Part shown: in pieces, positions 36,378 to 43,692 of the stretch
Position numbering within the stretch: position 1 is the first letter of the stretch
Layout of the letters: each line of letters opens with the position of its first letter
Assembly: GCA_039028695.1 (NCBI GenBank)
Contig: JBCCHN010000022.1
Span: 1-55,822, forward strand
DNA length: 55,822 nt
DNA from: JANQKX01 sp039028695
GTDB lineage: Bacteria; Pseudomonadota; Alphaproteobacteria; Kiloniellales; Kiloniellaceae
Reading direction: 5' to 3'
Notes under the pieces: model-generated
The model's input: the letters and a program-made list of their open reading frames with translations, nothing else
Database searches by the model: none
What the model was told of the DNA's origin: nothing
Position numbers and translations under genes: made by a program

Positions 36378-37604
36378 ATGGTAACTTTTTTCTTCGGTGT
36401 CGTGCTTTTCACGGCCATCATATTAGCCTTGGTGGGCCTTATCCTCTTTGCCCGCTCAAAGCTGGTGGCCAGTGGGGCGGTCGACATCTTGATCAACGAC
36501 GAGCGTACGATCAAAGCACCGGCAGGCGGTAAACTATTAAGCGCCTTGGCCGGGGAAAACCTCTTTGTGGCCTCCGCTTGCGGCGGTGGCGGCACCTGCG
36601 CCCAGTGCCGGGTCAAGGTTTTTGACGGTGGCGGCACTATCCTGCCGACCGAATTGTCTCACATCACCAAACGGGAAGCGCGCGAAGGCGATCGCTTGTC
36701 CTGCCAGGTGGCTGTGAAGCAGAATATGAAAATTCGGATTCCAGACGAGGTCTTCGGGGTCAAAAAATGGCGTTGCAAGGTGCGTTCGAACGACAATGTA
36801 GCGACCTTTATCAAGTGCCCGGTTCTCGAATTGCCCGAGGGGGAGGACGTGAACTTCCGCGCCGGCGGCTACATTCAGATCGAGTGCCCGCCTTATCAGC
36901 TGGGCTTTAAGGAATTCGATATCGCCGAAGAATATCGGGAGGACTGGGACAAGTTCAATTTGTGGGATTTACATGTGAACAATACGGAACATGTGACTCG
37001 CGCTTATTCAATGGCCAATTATCCGGACGAAAAGGGCGTGATTATGCTCAATATTCGGATTGCCACGCCCCCACCTCATGCGGACCCAAGCAAGGTCCCG
37101 CCCGGCATCATGTCGTCTTATGTTTTTAATCTAAAGCCTGGCGACGAAGTCACCATTTCCGGGCCCTTTGGAGAGTTTTTCGCGCGGGATACTCAAAAGG
37201 AGATGGTGTTTGTCGGAGGCGGTGCCGGCATGGCCCCCATGCGTTCCCACATCTTTGATCAGCTTAAGCGCCTCTCCTCCAGTCGCAAGATCACCTTTTG
37301 GTATGGTGCCCGCAGCAGGCGTGAGATGTTCTTCGTGGAAGACTTTGAGGAACTCCAAAAAGAGAACGAGAACTTCAGCTGGCATGTGGCCTTATCTGAT
37401 CCGCAGCCTGGCGATGATTGGGACGGCCATACAGGCTTCATTCACAATGTATTGTTCGAAAACTACCTAAAAAATCACCCCGCACCGGAAGACTGTGAAT
37501 TCTATATGTGCGGCCCGCCCATTATGAACTCCTCGGTTATCAACATGCTTCTTGATCTGGGTGTGGAGCGAGAAGATATTATGTTGGACGACTTTGGTGG
37601 CTAG
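36378..37604 (+). CDS. nqrF: Na+-NQR subunit F (NADH-oxidising, 2Fe-2S and FAD)
   Basis: At 408 residues this is a standard NqrF: one N-terminal helix, a ferredoxin domain with C68, C74, C77 and C109 (ACGGGGTCAQC ... LSCQ), an FAD-binding domain with RAYSMANYP, and an NADH domain with FVGGGAGMAPMRSH and a C-terminal FYMCGPPIM. It takes electrons from NADH and starts the chain FAD, 2Fe-2S, NqrDE centre, FMN-C, FMN-B, riboflavin, quinone. Confidence 0.96.
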   Translation: MVTFFFGVVLFTAIILALVGLILFARSKLVASGAVDILINDERTIKAPAGGKLLSALAGENLFVASACGGGGTCAQCRVKVFDGGGTILPTELSHITKREAREGDRLSCQVAVKQNMKIRIPDEVFGVKKWRCKVRSNDNVATFIKCPVLELPEGEDVNFRAGGYIQIECPPYQLGFKEFDIAEEYREDWDKFNLWDLHVNNTEHVTRAYSMANYPDEKGVIMLNIRIATPPPHADPSKVPPGIMSSYVFNLKPGDEVTISGPFGEFFARDTQKEMVFVGGGAGMAPMRSHIFDQLKRLSSSRKITFWYGARSRREMFFVEDFEELQKENENFSWHVALSDPQPGDDWDGHTGFIHNVLFENYLKNHPAPEDCEFYMCGPPIMNSSVINMLLDLGVEREDIMLDDFGG

Positions 37605-37620
37605 TGCCTAATCGGGTTAG

Positions 37621-37842
37621 ATGAAAATGCTTTGGGAAACGATCCTTATTACCTTTTTTGTACTGCTGTTGGCGGTTGCCGGCATGGCTATAGGGGTGAT
37701 GCTGACCGGCCGGCGGATCACCGGAAGCTGCGGCGGTTTGAGCGCCCTGCCAGGCATCGACCGCTGTGATCTCTGTGGGCGGGATTTGCAAGAGGACAGG
37801 GAATTAGACTGTGGTCGGCACGACCAAAGCCGGACGGGTTGA
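37621..37842 (+). CDS. nqrM: NqrM, Na+-NQR maturation factor
   Basis: A 73-residue protein with one N-terminal helix (ILITFFVLLLAVAGMAIGVM) and the Cys motif ITGSCGGLSALPGIDRCDLC, matching the NqrM family, which is thought to deliver iron for the NqrD/NqrE cluster. It starts 16 bases after nqrF. The C-terminal tail after CDLCG is somewhat longer than I expect and has an additional Cys, a small oddity. Confidence 0.9.
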   Translation: MKMLWETILITFFVLLLAVAGMAIGVMLTGRRITGSCGGLSALPGIDRCDLCGRDLQEDRELDCGRHDQSRTG

Positions 37843-37876
37843 GTCGCCTCTAAAATTGAATTTCAAAAAAGGCGAC
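37843..37876. terminator. Possible terminator between nqrM and a convergent small gene
   Basis: Arms GTCGCCT and AGGCGAC flank a 20-base A/T-rich loop directly after the nqrM stop. A run of A lies before the second arm, so it may act on both strands. It overlaps the end of the convergent small gene. Confidence 0.4.
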
Positions 37877-38026
37877 CACCAAAAAACAAGCAAAGCACAA
37901 AGTACCAAAAACCAGGCGGCGTTTCAGAGCGCCTGGTAATTCTTCTCGCCATGCATCCAGAAACTTTCGTCCCGAAATGATAAAAACGGCGAAGATAACA
38001 ATGTAAAAAAAGCGGAATTGCTCCAT
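37850..38026 (-). CDS. Small membrane protein of unknown function
   Basis: From ATG 38026 the frame gives 58 residues beginning MEQFRFFYIVIFAVFII, with a second hydrophobic stretch FGTLCFACFLVVAFF near the end and a basic linker between. Two membrane segments with a short cytoplasmic loop are likely. A longer start at 38065 exists. I do not recognise it; support is the hydrophobic pattern and a purine-rich stretch before ATG. It converges on nqrM. Confidence 0.45.
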   Translation of the reverse strand: MEQFRFFYIVIFAVFIISGRKFLDAWREELPGALKRRLVFGTLCFACFLVVAFFEIQF

Positions 38027-38336
38027 TTCCAGGCCTTTACTGGGCGCGATCCTATATTTCTTCACAGGAGCCTCTCTTCTGTACTTGCATCAGTCAATTG
38101 CAAAACAGGAAGATTAGATGGTCCTAAGCGATCGTGCTCAGCCCGGACCCCGGAAGTGCTCGCCCGGAGATACCGTGAAAGCGCTCAGCATGGCTGTCGG
38201 ATGGGCCGCATGGATTGCTGCCATGAACCCTTGTCCGTTTCAAACAAGGGCCGCACTATTCTACGTAAAAAAGGCTCTCGATTCTTGAGCGATACCAAAG
38301 ATCAAACAGCGCTTCGACAGCATAAAACCATTGTCC
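38027..38336. other. Intergenic stretch, nothing recognised
   Basis: About 310 bases without a convincing gene. A plus-strand frame (38018-38362) overlaps the end of the oxygenase gene and has no recognisable pattern. No clear terminator or promoter was seen. Confidence 0.45.
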
Positions 38337-39602
38337 TCAAGCGCCGTTCGATGAATTCCTAACAGTCAAGAATCCTTCCCTCGTTAAACGCCTGACCAGC
38401 ACTAAACGGCCATTCTCATCAAGCTGACCCGGAATGTCTGTGACCCGAAAACTTGGTGTCTCAGATACATAACGCAAGGCCTCTTCGACGAAGGCAGGAA
38501 AGGCCACCTCAGCCCCATGGAATAGCAAGACCACATTCTCTTCTCTTTTTTCAATTTCGTACATCGCAGTCGCGCGAGGCCCGACAATGGTCTTTGCATC
38601 AATAGACTCTAGGGCTGCAAGTTGAGTTAGCTGTCCCTCCAGAATTGGACGGCGACTTTGCACAAAGTGGTTCTCGATATTGCTCCATGCCCGCCCCATG
38701 GCACCAGAATCGCGTAAACAATCGACCACGCTATCGAGCACTTCGCTCCGCGTTTTATCGTCGCGACCGATACCGAACGGCAAAGACTTGCGTAGCAAGG
38801 GATCCTGCCGGATGAGATCGTCAACCGCCTCAATCAGTAGATCTTTCCAGGTATAGGAAATGAGCCCGAGGGTCACATGCAAGGACGTCTCCTCCGTCGC
38901 TTCGGCTTCATGAACAAATCCTCGCGGAATATAAAGGGTATCGCCGGCCTCTAGATCGAAGGTATTGACAGGCTCCATTTCCGCGTAATCCGGGGGATTG
39001 GGTTTTTCATCCTTCAGGGGGAGCTGGCGTGCTGTTTCAAATAAACGCCAGGTTTTACTGCCCGCCACCTGCAAGACAAAAACATCATGGGTGTCGTAAT
39101 GGCGTTTTAGCCCCTGAGCTTTTTCACTTTGTCGCCCATGGGAGCTTCCGGGTGTCAAATAAACATTGGCCTGAGCGGGCTGGCGTATTTCCTGTTCCAC
39201 AGCGCGGCAAAGATGGCGGAGCGGCGGCCACTTGCCATCCAGTCGTTCAAAAACAATGCTGGCACCAGCGCCGAACAAACTGAACACCTTGGCAACATCC
39301 ACCTCTCGTCCCGACATAAAATCGCCCTGGGTCACGGACTCCAGACTGTCGACAACGCGCATGTCTTCCCGTCGAAAGGTCAGTTCAGAAAGGACCTTGT
39401 CGATGTCTTCAAGGCTTAAGACGTCAGCGAAATAGTCCCGATCACCGCGCTGTACGATGAGTGGATTCTTCTCCCAATACTCATTGGCGAAGTCTGAAAC
39501 CCGGTTTGGCGCTATCAATCTAGCAAGCGCCCTGTCTTCTAAGCCGTTTTTCATGTCAGCGCCCTGAAAGGGGGCGACAGCAGCAGTCGCCCCCTGCGAC
39601 AT
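38337..39602 (-). CDS. JmjC/cupin_4 family Fe(II)/2-oxoglutarate oxygenase
   Basis: This 421-residue protein has the cupin_4/JmjC fold of ribosomal-oxygenase-type protein hydroxylases. The metal triad is visible: H168 and D170 in LKRHYDTHDVFVLQVAGSKTW, and H231 in LYIPRGFVHEA. The N-terminal region (YWEKNPLIVQRGDRDYFADV) is typical. Such enzymes hydroxylate side chains of proteins or peptides with O2 and 2-oxoglutarate. ATG 39602 overlaps the stop of the acidic-peptide gene (TGATG), so both are translated from one mRNA; ATG 39554 is an alternative start. The coupling makes the peptide the obvious substrate (inference). Confidence 0.82.
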   Translation of the reverse strand: MSQGATAAVAPFQGADMKNGLEDRALARLIAPNRVSDFANEYWEKNPLIVQRGDRDYFADVLSLEDIDKVLSELTFRREDMRVVDSLESVTQGDFMSGREVDVAKVFSLFGAGASIVFERLDGKWPPLRHLCRAVEQEIRQPAQANVYLTPGSSHGRQSEKAQGLKRHYDTHDVFVLQVAGSKTWRLFETARQLPLKDEKPNPPDYAEMEPVNTFDLEAGDTLYIPRGFVHEAEATEETSLHVTLGLISYTWKDLLIEAVDDLIRQDPLLRKSLPFGIGRDDKTRSEVLDSVVDCLRDSGAMGRAWSNIENHFVQSRRPILEGQLTQLAALESIDAKTIVGPRATAMYEIEKREENVVLLFHGAEVAFPAFVEEALRYVSETPSFRVTDIPGQLDENGRLVLVRRLTREGFLTVRNSSNGA

Positions 39603-39853
39603 CAACCGTCTCCGTCACCCGATTCTTCACTGCTGTCGTCGCTGCTCTCAGAGCTATCATCGCTGCTTTCGCTGCTGTCATCGCTCTCTTCAGTGGCGTC
39701 ATCGCTTGCCGAGGAATCGTCATCTGCCCAAGCCGGACTCGAGGCCAAGGCGCTCGCTCCGAGGGCCACCGCAGCAAGTCCGAGAGCTTTACGACGGGTG
39801 ACAATTTGCTCGTCATCAAGCGTCAGACTTACTTCATCATCATCTTTTTTCAT
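39602..39853 (-). CDS. Tat-exported Ser/Asp/Glu-rich acidic peptide
   Basis: The 83-residue product starts at ATG 39853 behind GGGAGGAAAAG. Residues 1-43 are an acidic lead, a twin-arginine signal (VTRRKALGLAAVALGASALA) and a cleavage site after AWA. The mature 40 residues contain 15 Ser, 13 Asp, 6 Glu, 3 Gly, 2 Ala and 1 Thr, with no basic, aromatic or Cys residue, arranged as near-repeats of ESSDDSS. I know no family for it. Such a tail should bind cations. It is co-translated with a JmjC oxygenase and lies behind a Fur-like palindrome, so an iron- or calcium-binding modified peptide is a working guess. Low-complexity sequence prevents homology claims. Confidence 0.8.
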   Translation of the reverse strand: MKKDDDEVSLTLDDEQIVTRRKALGLAAVALGASALASSPAWADDDSSASDDATEESDDSSESSDDSSESSDDSSEESGDGDG

Positions 39854-39873
39854 CTTTTCCTCCCAGCTAATAT

Positions 39874-39892
39874 GCGAGTGATTATCACCCGC
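39874..39892. promoter_or_regulatory. Fur-like 19-bp palindrome before the acidic-peptide gene
   Basis: GCGAGTGATTATCACCCGC is an inverted repeat with one arm mismatch around a central T, and contains the Fur-type core TGATTATCA. It ends 21 bases upstream of the peptide start. The rest of the gap to the divergent reductase gene (to 40235) is A/T-rich, without a gene, and could hold both promoters. A palindrome of the same class lies at 43605. Confidence 0.6.
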
Positions 39893-40235
39893 AAAAAGGA
39901 ATTTAAGCAGCCTTGAAGGTGACAATCAAGCTTAGAGGCAGTTCTAATATATTGCCTAAGACGATAGTAGCTAGCGTATTGTGAAGTCTTTTACTTATTG
40001 TGTTTTCGGCGCGCTCATCGACAGAATCCAGCGCCCATATCATTGCACAATTTGAAATTTTTTTCTAAAAACCATGAAACACCTTAAAGGAGCTAAAAGG
40101 ATAAATATTTGCAATATTATCCTCCATCAATTAGAACGCGGATGAAATCTGACATTGATCATTTTTTGCTAATTAAAGACTGCAAAAAATGGCGTCTTTG
40201 CTATCTAAACATCGTCTTTTTGGAGCACGAGAAAG

Positions 40236-41030
40236 ATGGGCGTTGAGAATCTTGTTCTGCCAAAGTCGGTTACACTGCAGCATGTCGAGAGTGTTCACCA
40301 TTGGACCGAGGAACTGTTTTCGCTGCGGGTTACGAGACCTTCCTCCTTCCGGTTCCGCTCGGGCGAATTCGTCATGCTTGGCTTGCTCGTAGAGGGGCGG
40401 CCACTTTTGCGGGCTTATTCAATCGCCAGTCCGTCTTGGGACGATAGCCTGGAGTTTTTTTCAATCAAGGTCGAAGACGGCCCCCTTACTTCGCGCCTGC
40501 GTCACGTAAAGCCAGGAGACGAGGTAATTTTGGGGCGCAAGCCGACCGGAACCCTGGTGCTAGATGCACTGTTGCCGGGCAATCGTCTTTTTTTGCTATC
40601 CACCGGCACGGGTATCGCACCCTTTGCAAGCTTGCTGCGCGAACCGGAGACTTACGAGAGATTCGACGAAGTCGTACTGACACACACCTGCCGAAATGTG
40701 GCCGACCTTAAGTATGGCGCGGAGCTTGTGGAAAGCTTGGCAAACGACCCTCTTGTCGGCGAGGTGGCCCCTGAAAAGCTGATTTATTATGCGAGCGTCA
40801 CGCGAGAGAAATTCTCTCATCAAGGGCGGATAACGCACCTGATTGAGAATGGCCAACTGTTTCAGGATCTGGGCATCGCAGGCATCCAAAATTCCGAGGA
40901 TCGCTTCATGATCTGCGGCTCCATGGCCATGATCGCCGACACACGAGAATTACTGGAAGTTCAGGGGCTGAAAGAAGGCTCAAACGCGGCGCCTGGCGAC
41001 TTCGTGGTTGAGAAAGCTTTTGCCGAATAA
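40236..41030 (+). CDS. Ferredoxin/flavodoxin-NADP+ reductase (Fpr-like)
   Basis: A 264-residue FAD protein of the bacterial Fpr subclass: FAD site RAYSIASPSWDD, then LFLLSTGTGIAPFASLLREP and the NADPH part FMICGSMAMIADTRELL, ending in a VEKAF-E tail typical of the group. It moves electrons from NADPH to ferredoxin or flavodoxin, and in some bacteria supports haem oxygenase. It is divergent from the peptide/JmjC operon and precedes an IsdG-like haem-degrading enzyme, so electron supply for iron release is likely (inference). Confidence 0.9.
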   Translation: MGVENLVLPKSVTLQHVESVHHWTEELFSLRVTRPSSFRFRSGEFVMLGLLVEGRPLLRAYSIASPSWDDSLEFFSIKVEDGPLTSRLRHVKPGDEVILGRKPTGTLVLDALLPGNRLFLLSTGTGIAPFASLLREPETYERFDEVVLTHTCRNVADLKYGAELVESLANDPLVGEVAPEKLIYYASVTREKFSHQGRITHLIENGQLFQDLGIAGIQNSEDRFMICGSMAMIADTRELLEVQGLKEGSNAAPGDFVVEKAFAE

Positions 41031-41177
41031 AGATGAGGATCGGAATTAGTAATCTTGCCCATCAGTTCCTCCTGGTTTTCATTAATTTCGGGCGTGAAGG
41101 AGGCTCAACGGGTGCCTTTCGCCCCTAAAATTGCCCACTAAAATTTGGATACTGTTTCTGTTTTGGGAGGAAGGCTG

Positions 41178-41495
41178 ATGTATATTGCGATGAACCGCTT
41201 TCGAATCAAACCTGGATCCGAATCCGCCTTCGAAAATGTCTGGCGCAGCCGCGACTCGCATCTAAATGAGGTCGAGGGTTTTCGCAGCTTTCACCTGCTT
41301 AAGGGGCCGGACCGGGAGGACCACATCCTTTATTCCTCCCATACAATCTGGGATTCTCGAGGCCATTTCGAGGCCTGGACTCGATCGGAAGCCTTCCGCA
41401 AAGCCCACAAGGATGCGGGAGACAACCGACATCTATATTTGGGCCACCCAGAGTTCGAAGGTTTCGAGGTCATCCAGGAAATCGAAGCGAGCTAG
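41178..41495 (+). CDS. IsdG/HmoA-type haem-degrading monooxygenase (ABM domain)
   Basis: From ATG 41178, behind GGAGGAAGG, the product is 105 residues with an ABM fold. Asn6, Trp67 and His77 fall at the positions of the IsdG catalytic triad (Asn7, Trp67, His77), and the tail YLGHPEFEGFEVIQ is typical of HmoA-like proteins. These enzymes open haem to release iron. It lies just upstream of FecI/FecR and a TonB-dependent receptor, which suggests that the region handles haem or an iron chelate. Other ABM proteins act on unrelated substrates, but the full triad argues for haem. Confidence 0.82.
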   Translation: MYIAMNRFRIKPGSESAFENVWRSRDSHLNEVEGFRSFHLLKGPDREDHILYSSHTIWDSRGHFEAWTRSEAFRKAHKDAGDNRHLYLGHPEFEGFEVIQEIEAS

Positions 41496-41638
41496 AATTA
41501 GCCTCGGGTTTGTCGACTATAAGAACCACAGTATTCCGATTTCTGCCGTCAATCTGGAAAGGCTAGTCGTGAAGTGGTCACGATGGCTTTCAGGCACCTC
41601 CATTACTGAAAGTTCAAAAAGCCGGACAGTTGTTGCAA

Positions 41639-41659
41639 ACGATTCTCAATATGAATAGG
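41639..41659. promoter_or_regulatory. Weak Fur-box-like site before the sigma factor gene
   Basis: CGATTCTCAATATGAAT resembles half of a Fur box found before fecI genes. The match is partial and the right arm poor; it lies about 110 bases before the sigma factor start. Low certainty. Confidence 0.3.
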
Positions 41660-41765
41660 GTCATGATGGTTATTGCAACTCTATCTCAGCCTTCATTGGC
41701 AACAAGACAAAATGGAACTGCCGAGACTTGCCGACGCCAAGTGAGAGCAAGAGATCTAAAAAGTG

Positions 41766-42305
41766 ATGCAAGAATCAATCTTGGTCCGAGCCTATATCGA
41801 ACATGAATTAGAGTTACGGAGGTTTCTTGGGGCTCGATTGGGCTCCGCCAGCCTCGCCGCCGACCTCGCTCACGAACTTTTTCTGAAATTACAACGCCTA
41901 GACAACCGGGAGGCCGTCCGGGACGGACGCGCCTACCTCTTCAGCATGGCGGCAAACCTCGCCACGGATTACCTGAGGGTTGAGAAACGAAGGGGAGAGC
42001 TCAGAGCCGAAGTGAAGGATATTATTTGGCACCACAAAGACGAACTGACACCCGAACGTCACGCAATGGCCCGAGACGAACTCAATCATCTGAGGCCTGT
42101 TATAGATCAAATGGAGCCGCGCTGTCGAAAAGTGTTCTTTCTTAATCGTTACGAGGGTAAGTCCCAGGTCGAAATTTGTGCCGAATTGGGAATTGGCCGG
42201 ACAACCGTCAACAGCGAACTCAAAAAAGCGATGAAGATTTTGCTGGAAGCTCGCAGAGAGTTTCAAAATTCACACGCATTAGGAAAAGAAAGCCGCGAAT
42301 CATAG
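41766..42305 (+). CDS. FecI-like ECF sigma factor
   Basis: A 179-residue ECF sigma factor with region 2 (LAADLAHELFLKLQRLDNRE) and region 4 (YEGKSQVEICAELGIGRTTVNSELKKAMK). The AYLFSMAANLATDYLR part is typical of the FecI group. ATG 41766 is preferred to GTG 41763. The next genes are a FecR anti-sigma factor and a TonB-dependent receptor with an STN domain, the standard cell-surface signalling trio: ligand binding at the receptor releases this sigma factor to transcribe the receptor operon. Confidence 0.92.
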   Translation: MQESILVRAYIEHELELRRFLGARLGSASLAADLAHELFLKLQRLDNREAVRDGRAYLFSMAANLATDYLRVEKRRGELRAEVKDIIWHHKDELTPERHAMARDELNHLRPVIDQMEPRCRKVFFLNRYEGKSQVEICAELGIGRTTVNSELKKAMKILLEARREFQNSHALGKESRES

Positions 42306-42417
42306 CGGCTTCACTCGTCTATATATTGAAGCATAATATCAATGGTTCTAATTTTCGCCACGAATCAAGCTCGAAGGCGATTGACAGTTTGATCGATCAC
42401 GCCAATCGGACGGAAGC

Positions 42418-43482
42418 ATGAACGATTCTCGAGTTGATAAAGCAGGGCAAAATACTAGCTCAATGGAAGGCGTGGACGAAGCGGCGCGAGAATGGTTTTT
42501 CCTTCTTTCATCGGGCGACGCAACACCATCTGACCACATGGAATTCGATAGGTGGTGCGCAAGCGACCGGCGCCATAAAATGGCCTTTGACGAGATTTCC
42601 AAGCTTTGGGTTGATTTAGAGGAATTGCGGCCGGCCTTTGACGCACCCATCGCGGAGCCAACAGCTGGCCAATCCGGCCATTCCTCTGCACCTCCAATGC
42701 CCGATAACGCGGTGAGCCAAGTTGCACAGTGTCGCCGTCCCAAGAGGACAAAATTCTGGTTTGGATTGGCAGCAGCCTGTGCAGCCGCAGTATTTGTCGC
42801 CTTTCCAGAACTTAACATCCGCTTATCGGCAGATCATTTGACGGCAGTGGGTGAAAAAGCTCGAGTTGAGTTACCGGACGGTTCAATTGCATGGCTCAAC
42901 ACAAACACCGCAATCGACGTCCAGTACCAGCCCGAGCAGCGGCAAATCGTGCTCTTACAAGGCGAGGCCAGATTTGAAGTGGCAAGAGAAAGAGATAGGC
43001 CCTTCCAAGTGCTGGCCGACAGCGGACAATCGAGAGCTTTGGGTACAGTTTTCTCGGTGTCGGAAGTTGGTGAAAGTGTTGTCGTATCTGTTATCGAAGG
43101 TCGGGTCGAAGTGACCTCATCAACAGGCTCAGGGGATCTGTGGCACGACAATACCGCAAAAAAAGCCGTGCTGGGCCTTGATCAACAAGTGAGCTACTTT
43201 CCGGACGGCGAACTGTCCTCGGTGCGGGAATTTGATTCGTCCAAAAGCGATTCCTGGCGAAACGGATACCTTTCAATCCGCAATCTTGCCTTTGAGCGGG
43301 CCGTCGAGGAGATCGAACGATATCATCCAGCGCGCATTTTATTACTCGCGGACAAGAATAACTTAGGTCCTGTCACCGCCCGCCTGTCGATCAAGGATAT
43401 CGATAGTGGCCTAGATGCCATCGCGGCAACACAGGGTCTAACCGTCACTAAGATAGGCGGATTCCTGATCGTTCTTCGGTGA
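42418..43482 (+). CDS. FecR-type anti-sigma factor / membrane sensor
   Basis: The 354-residue protein has a cytoplasmic DUF4880 domain (REWFFLLSSGDATPSDHMEF), a transmembrane helix near residue 115 (FWFGLAAACAAAVFVAFP) and a periplasmic FecR domain with LPDGSIAWLNTNTAI and FEVARERDRPF. The C-terminal STN-like part (RLSIKDIDSGLDAIAATQGL) reads the receptor signal. It lies 112 bases after the sigma factor gene. Confidence 0.93.
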   Translation: MNDSRVDKAGQNTSSMEGVDEAAREWFFLLSSGDATPSDHMEFDRWCASDRRHKMAFDEISKLWVDLEELRPAFDAPIAEPTAGQSGHSSAPPMPDNAVSQVAQCRRPKRTKFWFGLAAACAAAVFVAFPELNIRLSADHLTAVGEKARVELPDGSIAWLNTNTAIDVQYQPEQRQIVLLQGEARFEVARERDRPFQVLADSGQSRALGTVFSVSEVGESVVVSVIEGRVEVTSSTGSGDLWHDNTAKKAVLGLDQQVSYFPDGELSSVREFDSSKSDSWRNGYLSIRNLAFERAVEEIERYHPARILLLADKNNLGPVTARLSIKDIDSGLDAIAATQGLTVTKIGGFLIVLR

Positions 43483-43604
43483 CGGCCACAGTAAAGAGTG
43501 TTCAATCCCAAATAAATCCGGTTTCAGTTTGAGCCCGCTGAGTGAAAGTTTCTGCACTCCGGCGCACATTTTGAAACCTCACTCGTCTAATAAGTAGAAA
43601 AATC

Positions 43605-43623
43605 GCGAATGATATTCATTCGC
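43605..43623. promoter_or_regulatory. Fur-like 19-bp palindrome before the TonB receptor gene
   Basis: GCGAATGATATTCATTCGC is a perfect inverted repeat with 8-base arms and a TAT centre. It agrees with the classic 19-bp Fur box at 14 positions and is of the same form as the site at 39874. It overlaps the start of an open-frame extension of the receptor, which argues that translation starts downstream at 43693. Confidence 0.65.
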
Positions 43624-43692
43624 AGAGCTATCTACTGTGCAAACTTGCGCGGTGGCGTGGCGTGCTTGAGAGGCTTGGGGGGCAAATCGGCA

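Noticed and set aside
39602..39730. Acidic Ser/Asp repeat as a mere low-complexity artefact or DNA repeat
   Set aside because: It is preceded by a strong ribosome binding site, a complete Tat signal and cleavage site, and its stop overlaps the next start, so it reads as a real gene.
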